Origin: Erythrocercus mccallii | Lineage: Eukaryota > Chordata > Aves > Passeriformes > Dicruridae | NCBI GenBank assembly: GCA_013397435.1 | Contig: VZRG01000275.1 | Coordinates: forward strand, 62,001-126,000 | Length of the DNA: 64,000 nucleotides | Reading direction: 5' to 3' | Shown: positions 1-14,239 of the stretch, in pieces | How positions within the stretch are numbered: position 1 is the first letter of the stretch | Layout: every line of letters starts with the position of its first letter | Position numbers and translations under genes: made by a program | The notes under the pieces: generated by a model | The model's input: only the letters and a program-made list of their open reading frames with translations | The model's database searches: none | Told to the model about the DNA's origin: nothing

Positions 1-860
1 TTTACAGTATTGCATATTATTTGAAGATGGGCTTGGAAATACTTTAAGAAGAGTTTCCTGTTTGTGTATCAAGAATATACCTAAGTACATAAATACGGAC
101 TTTTCTATCTTCACCCTTCTACATGAAAACAGTGGAGCCCTTCAAACAATGGGAGATTACTGCATTCCTCGAGAAGCTCAAGTCTTTCACTCAGGCATGT
201 AGGATAAGTGATATGGAAAAACTTCCTAATGTTGATAACAGCACTCACAATATTGTCAAGAGAAATCTTTAGAAGGAAGCACATGAATTAAAAACGTTAG
301 CATATCTCATTTGAAATGCCATATTTTACGAGAATAACTTATTTTCATCTGCAAACTCACAGCCTAGAGTATTTGTGTGTCTTAAAAGTTTTGCTGGGAA
401 ATGGGAAACACTTTCATTCCTAATGTAGATGTTTTTCATTCTGAAGGTTCAGTGTCCAAGACCATTGTAATATTTCTGGTGCAGTATTTTAGACAATACA
501 AAGCTATATGCTGCAAAAGTTAGCTCTTAACAGATTTTTTAGAAGTGGGTGTCAGAGTAAAATGGACATAAAATTAACATAGGCCTAGGATAGATTTCCA
601 CTTATCTTTCTGAGGAAGTGATAGCTATGTCTTGAATTATCACAACCCAGATCTTCCAGTGGACACCCTTGCTGGATTTTGCTGACATGACTTTAGATGT
701 TGCCTGAAGTCAGGACAACAGACCTGGATGATGATGCTAAGACAGCACATCTGAGCACAGACACATCCTGTTACAGGCAAAATATTGTCTGACAAGTGGA
801 CAGCTGGGGATGGGAGTACCCAGCCATGAATCTGGGCTCACAGGCTTCACTGGCACTGGA

Positions 861-909
861 AAAGAAAAAAGAAAAAGAGAAAAAAAAGAAAAAGAAAAAG
901 AAAAAAAAA
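861..909 (+). repeat. A-rich imperfect (GAAAAA)n low-complexity tract
   Basis: About 49 nt made only of A and G, with A-runs of 3 to 9 broken by single Gs. The short open frame through it translates to Lys/Glu/Arg only because of this composition. It is probably a decayed poly-A tail or an expanded purine microsatellite. No adjoining retrotransposon body is recognisable. Confidence 0.85.
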
Positions 910-3900
910 TGCATTACTTCTATTTAAGTCTGTTTATAAATTGTTTTTGCAGGCAGCACAACTGCCTGAGGAATACGCTTATTCCAGTAAACCTTTAAAC
1001 AGCTTCACTAGTGCTGGCATTGGTGCTTCTGGCAAACTGGTTGAGAGAAACAGCTTTCTGAAAAAAACTCTGAAGTGATAGGTTTTTTTCCATCTGAATT
1101 TCTGGTATCAGCACACTGTAAGGTCAGGCAGGAGCTGGTGCAGCTGTGCTGCACTTTTTGGTGGCACTTCATCATAACCTGTAGTATGGAATTGCACCCT
1201 TGATTGGCTTTAATTCACGTCATCTCCTGATTTAGGGGGATTAGTTTAAAATGCTTTTTCTAGCATGTCACTGAAGGTGTTGTTGAAAACCCTACCTCAG
1301 CTGTCTAAGAAGTTATTCCCTCTTTTTTCACCCCATCTCCCAACAGGACATGGGCGCCCTCACAACAGCTTGGGCCACAATGAAACAGAATAAAAGGAAA
1401 CTGTCATATCTTGGCATAAAACTATCATCAGGAGCAGCTTAAATGAGCAGCCAACATCCTTCCAAATCAGCTTTGGCACAAGTGCTTCTACAATGGAAGT
1501 AACCAGAGCTGAGGTTAAAGCCACACCACACTTGCTTTCTGTGCTCAGACTGGGTGAAGACAAAGGGAAAAGGAGGCTGAGTATTTCCCACTGGAGGACA
1601 GGCCAGTTAGCAGATGCTTTTACTCTTCTATGGCTCTAGTGATTCTGGAAGATGATATCATGAAATGTTTGCTCAAGCTTTTCCCTTAATATTTTTTGAT
1701 GTATAGTTCTTTAATTGACCAAAATGTTTTTATTACATGGAAAATCATTATATACGATGAGTCAGATTAGTAGGAGAAAAATCTGAGATAAGTAAGGAAT
1801 TGGCTAATGGGGATATGACAACAATTAGTGCTGGAAGCTGAAATGTTGGAACTTACTAGAGAAATTCCTGTTGGTCTTGGGAGCAATTTAGTGCAATAGA
1901 CCTTTGCAATAAAATAACAGTACTAATGAAATATGCTGATGACTCAAAGCTTGGGGTTGTAATGAAGAGAAAGGAGGATTCACATTTTCCTTTCTTAAGA
2001 GGAAGAAAGGAGCTGGATCTTGCAAATCAGACAAATGAAGTGGTGTGATATGGGGAACAAAGTGACTTTTTAAGGAAGTGAGATGGAGAGTTTGGCTGGT
2101 TGGGTTAGAAAAGCAAAACCTGAGAGGATTTGATTGCTATCTGGAAGATAAAACTCAGGGAATGCTTAGGACTGTTTCAATTATAGGTCTGTCCTGCTGG
2201 ATAAACAGATGTCTGAAGAGGGACACGTAGGCTGGAAATTAGAAAATATTGTGAACCAGCAGAGGACCAAAATTCTGCAACAGCTTCCCAATGAGAGAAG
2301 TGGATATGCTTACACACTTTTGCCTGTGTGCTTAGGTGATTTACAGAAAGTTTTGTCTGATGTGGATGTTTGTGAGAGGAGAAGATTTGACTTGAGATGC
2401 AGAATTCAATATTGTTTTTCCTGGCTGGGAACATATATGAAAGAAATCCCCCACTGACGTTATTATAAATTCTGTTCATAAGCTATTCCAGCTGCTTACT
2501 TTAGAGTGCGATCTTCCCTTTTACTTCTGGTAATTTCATTAGGTTGCTAACAAAGCTGACGTTGATTTATCACTGCCTTTCAAAATTAACAGCCTGTTGC
2601 TCTGAACTGAGAAAGGTCACACCTCTCCCAGCTGTTGTTGCAGGTTGTCAGCAGAGCTTGTTCAAACACTGTGCCACTGGTATGCAGTGAGTCAGAGCTT
2701 TGTAAGTGCTCTTTGCAGCTCAGAGAGACAGGGATTTACCCAAATTTCTATCCGTAATCTCACAGTTAGGAGAAAAGATTCCCATTGCAGGAAAGTGTGC
2801 CAGGTGTGTGAGCATTGTGAACTAAGCCCATGCGGCCACCTGGGCTCAGCAGGAGGATGTTGGCACTGTCCCACTCGAGAAGTGCTGACTTCCTGTAGGG
2901 TGGCATGTCAAAGGTTCATGAACTTCAGGCAGAGGTTTTGGATGCAGCAAGGTACTGCCACTTGCCATGATCAAAGAGAATAGCCAGTTAAAGTAACATA
3001 TGGAATAGGCCAGAGAGAATTTAGGGCAATCAGCATGTGTGTCTGGGTGACATCTAGGATTGCTCACCTCAGTCCCAAGTTCCTGTGTCTGTCTACCTGT
3101 GAGTGCAATGGCTCAAAGTAGGCATAACAGAGCTCTGCTTATATGGAAGCAAATTCTGTTAGTCTTAGCTTTGTTCCTGATTTGAATTTTTTTAATTTAT
3201 TGCCACCATAATCTGAGCCCTCTAGCTGTAGTTGGAACCGTATCTGTGGAAACTCTGGTGAGCTACTGGCCCTTACCACATCTCCAGTCTATACTTACAG
3301 GCCTCTTGTATAGGAAAAAGAAGGCTACAAGGGGTGTCTGAGTTTTTTTCCAAGATTTTTTTAGTCTTTTGAGTAGAAGATGTGCTTGATAGTGTTCTCA
3401 TCCTAAAGATGATCCCATTGGCATTCTATTTTTAGCATCATCTCTTGACACCTCACACACAGACAAGATCACCAGGGTTTTGCTTGGTCCAACATCTGTG
3501 CACTCTCACCTGTACCAAACAGTATCTGTATGTGAACACATGCATATGTGCTGACCACAGTGTTTAAAAGCACTTTTTTTCAGAGAACTCTTGTATGTTA
3601 GAATCAAAATATCCCTGGTGATGTATGCAATTTTTGCTGCAATTCTTGATGGAGGTGAAGCCTGCTTTTTCCTCCTACCCATCCAGTGCAGTAGGTAGGC
3701 TATGAGCAAGGCAGGCTGCTTGAAATGCTGAGTGACAGCCATACAGGGAGGTGGTATGACAGCCTGTTATTTCTCAGAAGTATCTATTCAGTAGAATATG
3801 TCACATTTCTAGCCTTTCACCCCATTTTGAAATGGAAGAAAAAAAGACAGAAATACAAATTTTTTCATAAAATGGATGCTTATGATTCATGCACACCTCT

Positions 3901-5340
3901 AATTCGTGAGATTTTTCTAAGAACTATAACATGAAAATTAAAGTATTAGAAAATATTTTGTTGACTGAAGAAAATGAAACATTGTTAACACTTAAGGAGC
4001 TCTGTTACCTGCTGCCTATACAGCTCCATATCTATACTCAGATGAATGGTGCTGTTGGACCTATACACAGAAATGGACTTCACCCAACCATGAATTAAAT
4101 TAAATACCTTTCAAGTGGTTTAAGTAAATGGAAAGCTATTTTTCTTTTTTAATATTGATCTGGACTTTAAATTAATGAACCATCTGTAAATTACATGTTT
4201 CCAATATAAAATTGGTCATGGAATGAAAAGATGAACACATTGAGAAATTTGTAAATTTTGTTTAAAACCTATTTGAGAGGTGGAATGGTGTTTAAAATGG
4301 TGTTTTAAAAACCAATAATTTTCTGTTCAAGCCAAGTGACTGAACACTCTGATGGTTCAATTCTCCACATGTTTCTGGTTTCCTGCAGTACTGGGCAAGG
4401 CCCCACTCTGGTTTTGCTACTTATGCCCAACATCATTTGGCTTCTGTGTTTCTCCAGATGTGCTGTTCCCTACATGCCTGGAAATTTTGTCAGGGTAACT
4501 GTTGAGGATTTTTCTATGGTTCTTTCAAGTGTCTTACATCCCAAACTAAACTGGGCAGTTGTGTAGCACCAGATTGAGGTAAATCCAGTGTTTTATATGA
4601 GCCTTTGTCTCAGTGCCATACTTGTGGGTAACTGCAGATAAACTCCACAGAGCTGCTTGTCTGTCTGCTGATGACTTAATATACTGATGACTTTATTCAT
4701 TTTTTTTATTTACTACTCCAAAACTTTCTGGTCAGTCCCAAATAGACCCAGTGGGCCTAATGCTTTCAGGAAATAATAGAATTATTGCATCTGCTCTAAG
4801 CAAGGACTCAGAACATATACCCAGAAAGTCCTGGCTTGTGCAATAAAGTTCTTCCTAGTTGTTCTTGGTACAAGTGCACTTCTTTGGGGTATAACTCTGG
4901 TTTGCAATGGAATGTTCAAGGAAATTATTAGACTTCTTGGCACGCTTCACCTGGTAGTTACTGAACAAGTTGCATTATCAAGGTAAAACCAAATGATGTG
5001 TCCACTCTGTTATGAAAGCAGTCCTCAGTCAGGCTTCATATGAGCTTCCAGTTGCATAATCACCTTTACTATTGCTTCTTTTTCTGGGCTGTAAAGGAGT
5101 TGAGATCTCATTGCCTCATCTGACATGTTAAGTAAATGAAACAGCAGAAAAGCATACACAGTGGGAATAACAGTTAGAAGACTTTAGGTTCAGTATTTTT
5201 CAAAGGCATCCCTGACATCACTGCTGCTGTGCGGGTTCCTTGTACATGTGCATATATGATGTAGCAATCCTAGTGATTAGTGGGTTATTAGCAAAGAAGA
5301 ATTTTGTTCTAAATGCTCCCTTGAGCATTGTCTGTTCTAA

Positions 5341-5343
5341 GGA

Positions 5344-5391
<48 letters not shown>
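5341..5391 (+). repeat. (AAAG)n tetranucleotide microsatellite
   Basis: About twelve near-perfect AAAG units, ending at the AGCCTGG unique flank. The purity suggests a young locus that is probably length-polymorphic between individuals. The complementary strand gives a Ser/Phe/Leu low-complexity open frame, which is an artefact. Confidence 0.95.
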
Positions 5392-6398
5392 GCCTGGTGA
5401 GGCAGACTGAGCTTTGCCATGCAACATGAACTACTGTTTTATAGCTACTATAGCTATAGTAAAGTTGTTCTGAATTTTTCTGATTTTTCTCTGTAGCCTT
5501 TTTAAGTCCTTCTGATAACTGAAATTTGGTGATGGCTCTCTTAGAATAACTGGTATGATTTGGCTGTAGAAATATCCTTATTTGCTATGGGAGAGGCAGA
5601 GATATTCTGCTGAAACAGAACTGCGTAGGACCCAGTACTTCCACAACCTAGGTCCTGCTCAGCAGCATTCAGTGCAGCTGGTTTGTGAGTGATTAATTAA
5701 TGCTTAATAAAAAACTAGTAAAGACCATGCATGACAAGAAACAGCCCTAAAGTTGTTACAGGTTTACAAAGCAGCCACAAGTGTGAAGTTTAACATGTCA
5801 CCCTGTGCAGTTGTGTTATTACAAAGCAGGTACGATAAGGTGCATTAAGGATGAGGCAGGACATCACAGTCATCTTGATGCTGTTTTGTGTCAGCACAGT
5901 GGTGTGCAACCCTTAGGAGAGTCTAGTTCAAGTGTTGATCGTACATTTCTCCTTAGATTTCTCATTATTCACCTTTCTGAGTGATCAGCATTCATTTCCT
6001 TAAAGTTGCTTAAAACGCAACTTCAGTTTTTTTCTGTTTTCTGTATTTAGTGCCATTGTTCAGTTCCCATTAAATCTGCAGAAGTTGCTGTTGTGTTTAT
6101 GAGACTACACAGCTGCACTTGCACACAGCACTGGCTTTACTGCGGGCAGCACAAGGAGGTGCATTAATAGATTCTGTTGCACCTCTCCTGTCCAGTTGCT
6201 GTTGTGCTATGTGAAATGAAATGGATTGGTTTTCCTCAAAAAAGGATTAAGTTGCCTTGTACACAGCATGGCATCCGAAGGGCTTTTTCATAATACACAG
6301 AACAGAGCTACCTTTGCTCTTGTAAAAGGGCCACACATTTACTTCACAGCTGTATAACAGCACCAGCTCAACAAAATCAAGGCCACAGCATAGCCTTG

Positions 6399-6424
6399 AA
6401 TGTTGCATCAAAAGATGCAACATT
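6399..6424. repeat. perfect 11-bp inverted repeat with AAAA loop
   Basis: The arms AATGTTGCATC and GATGCAACATT are exact reverse complements separated by four A residues. Pairing does not extend beyond the 11 bp: the next flanking bases are G and G. The stem is too short for a microRNA precursor. The arms contain TTGCATCA-like C/EBP or AP-1 half sites, so a protein-binding role is as likely as RNA folding. No function is assigned. Confidence 0.7.
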
Positions 6425-9214
6425 GCACAAACCAAACCTAGCTACTGTAGTAGAGCTGTATGGGAAGGGAAAGTAGTTTTGTTTTAAAATAAAATCAATT
6501 TCACACACTTTCACCTACTCTCTCATACCCACATATGTACACAAAAGCACCAAGACCATATCTCAAAGTGGTCTGTCTGGCATTCAATCACATATGACAA
6601 AAATTGCAAATGTCAAGGGATGCAGATGAGTAACAGTAATGCCAGTGTATATCTGGTTACAGTAGGATTAGGAGCAAGTTTTGGGAGACCTGGCAGCATT
6701 GGCCAGGCTGTGGCTGTGGGTGTTGGGATATGCAGTGGCTCCCAGGTAGTCTTTGTTGCTCAAGAAAGAATGAGAAATATTCTTAATTAAAATAAAAGAA
6801 GGGGGAAAAAAGTTCCTTTATGCACATTCACCTGCCCTGGTATTTCCTCAGATTTCCTTGTAGAGCCAGGTTAATCAAACCCCAGGCTTTGAGTTATCTT
6901 GAATAATTTGGGCGTGAGTTGGGAAGTGCTTGGCTGAGAAAGAGAGCCTGCAGGCCTGAAGGGGTTCCACCTCCTGCAGAGGGGCTGTGAAGGACTTGGG
7001 AGGCTTGAATTGTTCCTCCACAGCAGCCCAAGCCACAGAGTCCTCCAGAAATATGCTCACTGCCTTATGTCTCATCCTTCCTTGATCTGTGTTACTAGAT
7101 TTTGGAGGATTGCTTTTACAATCTGGTGTGAATGCATGAACTTCTAAATTCTAGAAATATCCAGAATTGGATGCATAGGTCAGGCCTCAAGAACTCTTTC
7201 CAAATATAATTTGAAGCACTTTTTTGTCTGTGGATTCTATCGGTATTTTCAGTAAGTTTATTTCCAAGGATTGAGTGCACAATGTTTTTGAGGCAATTAT
7301 GAGTGTGCTATCCTCTATGGAAGCGTCAGACTGATACAGTAACTGAAATATTTAGAAAGCAAAGAACTGTTTTAATTTGCTAGTGATAGAGCCATCACTT
7401 CTCTTGAATAGAATCACGTCCTCTGTGGAAGTGCAGGTGCTGGTTCCTATGACCTCTTTCTCTTGGGCATTCTTATTCCATCCTCTCCTGACCGCGTGTC
7501 CTCTGCCCCTGCACCCTCTGATAAATTCATTCATTGGATCCTGTGAGTAGCAGTTTTCCTTAGGGGGCCAGTTGCCTCTGTGACTCCACAGAAAAGGTTG
7601 TCAGGAATCATATTTGGGTTTCTTGGGAAAACAAGTTGCTGAGGCTGCTCCTGGACTAGCTGTATTTATTAGAGTACACCTTTTTTATTTGTTTGTTTAT
7701 TTTGGAAGAGCAATGCACAGCAAAAGGAGTGTTTAACCTTAAACTTGTACAATATCTTTTACAACTATGGTTACACTCCTGTCTTTTCAGAAATCTACTG
7801 TGCATCCTTTTACTCTGTGTAGGGTCTTTCATTTCTGTGCATGGAACACTGCACGTGGATGTCATTGGGGTCCCATCTGTCCCTACTTTATGCTCTGTGC
7901 ACCCCTGCTCCTCTAGGTTATAGTTTCTGAGCAGGGAAAAGAGCAGCATTACTTGCAAGGGCTGAAATGTTTTGTTCTCTGTGTTGGACATTGGCTAAGT
8001 ACAAATCAAAGTGGGAGTCCTTTGGAAAGACTGGAAGAATCTGTGTGTCCACTGACTGTTTCTAGTGGGCTAAGTTAAATCTTCTTGACTTCTGAGTAAG
8101 AGTTTCCATGGAAAGTTAACTGTGATCTGCTTGGCTTCTATAACTTTAGCATGTTAGCTTGTACTTCTGAAACAAACAAATATGGTATGTAGAGGCCAAA
8201 GTAACTAACACAGACCTCATCTTGAAAAATTTAGTCTATTGCAAACATTTTTTATGAAAAAACTCTTATGTATTCAGGTTTTCAAGACTGTGCTGTATTA
8301 GAAATCCTCTCCTACTTCCTTTACATTTCCATGTGTGTGTAATCTGTGTGAATTTACACAGCTCCTTACAGGAGAGCTGATGGAAGAAGAAAGCCACATG
8401 ATGTACTGCTGGACAAAAACCACTGCTCTGGATGCATTCTATCTGTGTCTTTAAACATTACTTGCTTGTGCATCCAAATTACACTTCCCTGCTTAACTGT
8501 TCTGCTGTCTGTGTTTTGTGCTCACTGCTAATGATTTCATAGTAATTACTTCTTGCTTACTTTAAGCTCTAAAGTATTTCCTTGCTGCCATTTCATCCAC
8601 AGACCTAGCACAGTGGTTGGACCATGTGCTGTGCTCTCAGACACATTCAGCCAGGCTCATCTGTGAGTTTTATGCCAAGAGACTTTGGAGGATGCTCTCC
8701 TTGCAGTGACTATGCAATCCCAGAAGATGGAATGGCAGGAAAATATGACATGAGAAATAAAAAGCCTTTTCAGATCCCATGTTTAATTTGGGAGCTGGCA
8801 GTTAGTGAAAGCACCCCTTAGCTTGGAAACTGTAAAAATGTGCTATGATAATTAGTAAAAACCAAAGAATATGGGACCCCTGAAAATCATTTTAATTAAA
8901 ATAATTTTTCAGAGGAGAACAGCATTTTAAACGCATACTATCTTAGCAGCCCTGAGAGAAATATTAGTAGCAATATGAACTAGAAACTAACAGTCACCTT
9001 TGGAGAAAGAACAGCTCAAATTGGTGGGCACAGTCAGATATGCCCTTTCCAGATCCATGTGGAGTTGTAACAAACTTACTGTCCTGCTCCCAGAAGCTAC
9101 TGATTTCTCAGCTGAGTAATTGAAGATGCGAGCATTTACACTTCGCTGTCGTAAACCAGATTTGTTTAAATTCCCCAGATGAGGGGGTGCTGATTTCTGA
9201 TGAGATGAGGTAAC

Positions 9215-9310
9215 TAACAGCTGTGGCCAGTAGCTTTTAAACAGCTCTCACTTGATTGCTTATAATTGCCTAATTATAATTTGAATAAATTAAAAAATAC
9301 ACTTCTACTT
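9215..9310. promoter_or_regulatory. candidate conserved non-coding element (homeodomain-motif cluster)
   Basis: This AT-rich stretch holds a palindromic TAATTA at 9271-9276 inside repeated TATAATTG/ATTATAAT motifs, next to a GCTGTGGCC block. Such clusters are typical of homeodomain-bound developmental enhancers. Conservation cannot be judged from a single sequence, so this is inference from composition only. Confidence 0.15.
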
Positions 9311-11086
9311 AAACTGTCGTTAACTCATGTTGGAGCTGGGACTGCTGTCTTCGAGATCAACTTTTCTAAATAACAACAATTTAAAAATCTCATTTCTTTT
9401 GCTCTCAAACACTATGAAATCTGTTTCCATAAATTGCAACACAGTGTGTTAAGTCAGAGCAGAAAGAGCTAAAGGCTGGGAAATACTGGCATCCAGAACC
9501 AACATCCATGGGCAGCTCAGATCTTTCATTTGTTTCATCTGAAGTTGGCAACTCTATTAAAAAAAATATTTATCTTTGTTGTTTGTGATTCTAGGGGCCC
9601 CCTTGTCTGCTCTGGACTTTTTCTTCATTTTTTCTGTCAGTCATCAAGGCTGTGGCCTTACAAGCCTTTACTGACTGACTAGTTGCTGAGGGCTTTATTC
9701 CTCCTTTCCCAGGGCCCTGGCTCAGGAGCCCCCAGCTTTGAAGTGTCAGCGTTAGTAGGAAACCTAAACTTAAATGTCAGGTTTGTCATGTCCTTGTCCA
9801 CAGGCAACCTCACAGCTCAGAGGCTTCTCTGCTTTTATCCTATGTACTGATCTGCCCTAAAAGCTAGGTATTTGTGTTATATCACCATTGGTAAAATAAA
9901 TCCATGCTTGTTTATCCAATACAATCTTGTTATACTTTAATAATAATTTCTACTTTCACAGTGTCCTCGAGTTTGTTGATACCATGGAAAGTCACTGATA
10001 AGATGTGATGAGATGGTAAGAATTCCACTGTGAGAAAAACCACATAAACAAATCTGTCATTTGTGTGTGAACACACACAGACGTCACATCCATTGACTTT
10101 TGTTAGCTGGAGGCTTGGATTGTGCAGTTATACTCCTCGAAGAATGTTCGTGTCATTGTTTAAATACGATGTAAGTACATATATATTTGTGTGTATAAAC
10201 CCAGCCTTTTGACCTGGAGCATGCTTTGAGGTGACAACAGCTATGAAAGTTTAAAAACCACACAAACTGCAGCAGTCAGCTCTTTCATAATCGTGAATTC
10301 AAGTCACATCTCAGAAATGCTGTTAGGTCATGGTTGCTGAGAAGTCTTGGATAAATCACTGCTGTCAGCAGCTGAGCAGTCCATGCTGCGGAGATTTTCT
10401 GTTTCTGCTGCCTCTGTGGAGGGAGCCCAGAGTGAGGAAAAGCAGCTGTGAACCTCAATGGCTTTCTCTGGAGCTAGACAAAGCCTATGATGGGAGGAGG
10501 AGAAACCATACTAAGAAAGATTGAGGGTGTAAGGGGAGCAGTGGTGCCTGAAACACAACTAATTTAAGTCAGTATCCTGGCTCTCTGATAAAATGAGGAG
10601 GGTGGAGGTTGCTCCAGAGCTGGGCAAATCCCCTGAACCAAAGAGATATACATTACTGGACTGCATCCCACAATGCATATCTTTGAAGTTGTGCATGTTG
10701 GCCTGCACTAGTTGAGGGAAAATTGCCATTTACTGGGGATTTACCAAATGAGACATTTCTTAATGTGAAAAGCTGATGCCACAGCAAATACAGATCCATG
10801 GAAAACTGAAGGAATCATTCCAGCTGTTAATGGGTTTCTGAGGAATCTCCTCTGTGCCTGGTAAGAACCGTTCTTTTATTAGTTTGAGACCACTAGAACA
10901 GTTTATCTGCCCTGTGGGTGTTATTAACATATGCCAAGAATATCAAGATAATATCAGGAACACAAAACGAGAAATAATAATTTAGGAACTGAAATGTAAT
11001 GGACTTAGGGGAACATGTGGACTAGTGACTGGATAAAATGGGAAATCAAACATTACTTGGTTTCTTTCAACTATGCCACATTTAAT

Positions 11087-11119
11087 GAGTCTATAATGCA
11101 TGTGCACGAGTCTATAATG
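11087..11119 (+). repeat. short direct repeat GAGTCTATAATG x2
   Basis: The 12-mer at 11087-11098 recurs exactly at 11108-11119, giving a 21-bp period with a CATGTGCAC spacer. It looks like a local replication-slippage duplication. No mobile element surrounds it. Confidence 0.8.
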
Positions 11120-14100
11120 AAAGTACTCATTTTTACTTATCTTCAATGTGTGCCAAACCCTTGTCAGTGAAAGGCTCTATGATATTACAGTTTAAGATAT
11201 TGAGGATGTGCAAGGTTTATCATAGTATGTTAGCCACAAATATCTCCACACACAAAAGGTTTGTGTGGATTGACCCTGTTCCCTGAATGAAGCAGTCCTT
11301 TGTTTTGTTAACACGTTGCCCTTTTTTTCAGAAAGACTCTTCATTATCAGAAGAGTGCTTCTGTGAAGTGAATATTCATGAATGAGTGTCTTGAATTATA
11401 TTTATTCCATTCCAATCTCATAGTAAAATGAAGATCTGGCAAAAAAAAGCGTCCTTATGGCTTCAGTCTATGTCATTCACTTAAACGACAGGATTTTTGC
11501 AACAGGGAGAATCCCTTACTCTGTGCACACCAAATATCTTTCTTGAGCTCTTCCTGTGTTGCTCTAGTATAGTAACCACGTGGAGGATCAAAATTAAGGG
11601 ATTACAGGAAAGGCCTCACGTATTACTGCCTGCATTACTGCTAGATTATTGGGGCTATTTTTACAGGTAAATTATGGGCTATGTGCAGGCAAGTTTGCTG
11701 ATAATACTTCTAACAAGAACAAAAAGCGAGTGTGACCACAGTTTTAAGTGCAATGGATTGAGACACATTAGTTTCTTTTATCATATAGCCAAAAAAAATC
11801 TATAGGAGCAGTTAAGAAAACAAAGTAGTTTAATACATGGATATGAGGAAAAAAAATTAATCTCTTCACATTTGAAAGACATTGTTAAAAGTGACAGTGG
11901 AAAGACTGAGTGAAAGGGCATATTATTAGTGACTGAGACAGGTTGGCATGGTTGTAAGTAGTGTTTAAATGTTGTTCGGTTTTGTAATTAGCTGTGAAAA
12001 AACACAATGAGGGGAAGGAAATAATGTCTGGACCTTTTTCTCTAGGTGGGTATCTGGATATTCTTTCCATGTATGAAGCTGTTGAGAACAGAGGTTTCAT
12101 AATTTCTGTGTCTTCTAATTCAAAGTTTGTGCTGTTGTAACTCTGTAATTTCACAGAGAACAAAAAAGGATATTAAAGATTGAATAAAACAGTGGATATT
12201 CTTTAAGTAGTTCAGAAATGCAAGACCTAAGCTGTATGTTTTCCATTGAATTTTGGAAGCCACCACAAAAAAGAATTAAAAATGTGATGCTATCCCATGG
12301 AAAATGTGTGATCAAACTCCATTCTTGCCAATATACTGATATATAAAATAACTCAGTGTTTCAATAATAGGCCATGACAGTATGAAACTGTTGTCACAGA
12401 GGCCAGATATAGTTTTTGAGTAGAATTTAGGAACCCCACTGACTTCACTTGTTTGAAAGGTGAGTATTGATTTGCACTTACTCTGTGTCACAAGAACATA
12501 TCAAGCCTCTTAGCTTACTAATCAGCTGGAAAATGAAAACATATTTATTGTCTAGATATGCCTTTCAAATACCCTTTTGTGTTGTCACCTGACATTGTAA
12601 GAGCGTTGCTATTTCTATCCTGATTTTTTGGGATATGCTCTTAATATCAACATGACAGAGACCAGCTGAGTACCTATGGATGGATACCTGATAGAATTGA
12701 AAAGCTGAAGAACACTTATGTAATAACCTATTGTCTTTACAATTCTGATTTTTTTTGCCAGCCTTTTCTGACTTCTTAAAAGTCAGAAATTCAAAGCCTT
12801 TGGTAAGGGGTGTACTGTTAGCCAAATTAAGTAGAATTGGATGAAGTTAAGATGTCTCCATGGCTGTAGTTTCTTCTCCTGGTTCCTTACAGTGTCCACC
12901 TGCTGTTGAAAACCAGAGCTTCTAGTTTCTGAGTGATATTTTTGCTCTTCCCTTCTCTACTGTGGCAGCTTGGAAATATAATTTAATGTAATGAGTCAGA
13001 GGCTCAGTTTCATCACATGAAGATCAGGTGAAAACAGCCATCAATTACGCCTGGGGATTTTGTCCCACTCATCTCTTCAGCTCCTTTTCACCCAGGGTAA
13101 GTCACTATACACCAGGTATCTGGAAGCAACATTTGGGCACCACTAATACCTGGGCTGTCTTCATAATAGGCCTGCTTGGTGCTTACAGTTTAAAATACTT
13201 GTGCAGATTTAGCCTCTGTTGCATCTGTGTGATAATACCTGGAAGGCAAAGGCTTGAGAGCATTCTAGAGCCACAGACCCCTCTCTCCAAAGGATCAGCT
13301 TCTGCTTTGCTAGAACTACTAATCTCTTGTCAGTAGAGAAGTGTGGTCCTGCTCACTCCCAAAGAGAGGAACATGGTGCCTTATTGCAGGTGGCCCCAGA
13401 GGAGAGGGGGGATTGGTGTGGTGTGGAGTCAACATGGCCAGAACAGGAAAGTAGGGGCATTACAGAATGTGTCTGAGACCTGAAGGCATCTTGTTTTCAT
13501 TGCACATTTCAGAAACACAAATTAATAACTGTTATTTTCTGCATTGCTAAGAAGAGAAATTACATAACCTTCCTGTGGAATTGTACATCTCCAAGTATGG
13601 CCTAAGTTATACAAGCTAAATGGCCTCCTTAAGATCTGTGTCCTTGACAGTGTACTTGCAGTGCTTGTTGTTGATTTATGCTCTTGTGTTTGTCCTATTT
13701 TGCAAATGCAAATATTTTCTCAGGTATTTAAAAAGCCACATCCTTTTTTTCCTGTGAAATATAGCCATCCCTCACCCTTCTAGTTATACAGAGCAAAGCC
13801 TTTAAAAGAATTCATCTTGAGCAGAGCATCAAATAAATCACATATCCAATAATATATCCGGCAAAGAGCCTCTTAGTTGAATAAATGCATCCATAACATT
13901 TCTAAGAATTGTTGCTTCATCAAACACCTCAGATACTCTGCCTCTTCCCTCTCCAGCCTCCCACAAAATTTAGTAAAATACCAATAGATTTGACCTAAAG
14001 ATGAGAATTCTTTGTGTTTGGGAAGTGACACTGACAAAATTAATGGAGCCTGCAAATATAACCATGACTGTAGGCAAGTTTGATCTCAACCCCAGAACTG

Positions 14101-14239
14101 TCCTGGTTTCTGGAAGCTGTCTAGCACGGGCTGGGTTCCTGAGCAGGGATGTGCCATAGATCTTCCCTGGCAGGCTGAGTGGTTAGTGCCAACAAGTGCT
14201 GTGTTGTCTGGATGCAATAATGAGGAAAGTATTCAAGCC

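Noticed and set aside
861..998. Short Lys-rich coding frame
   Set aside because: It is a translation of the A/G low-complexity tract.
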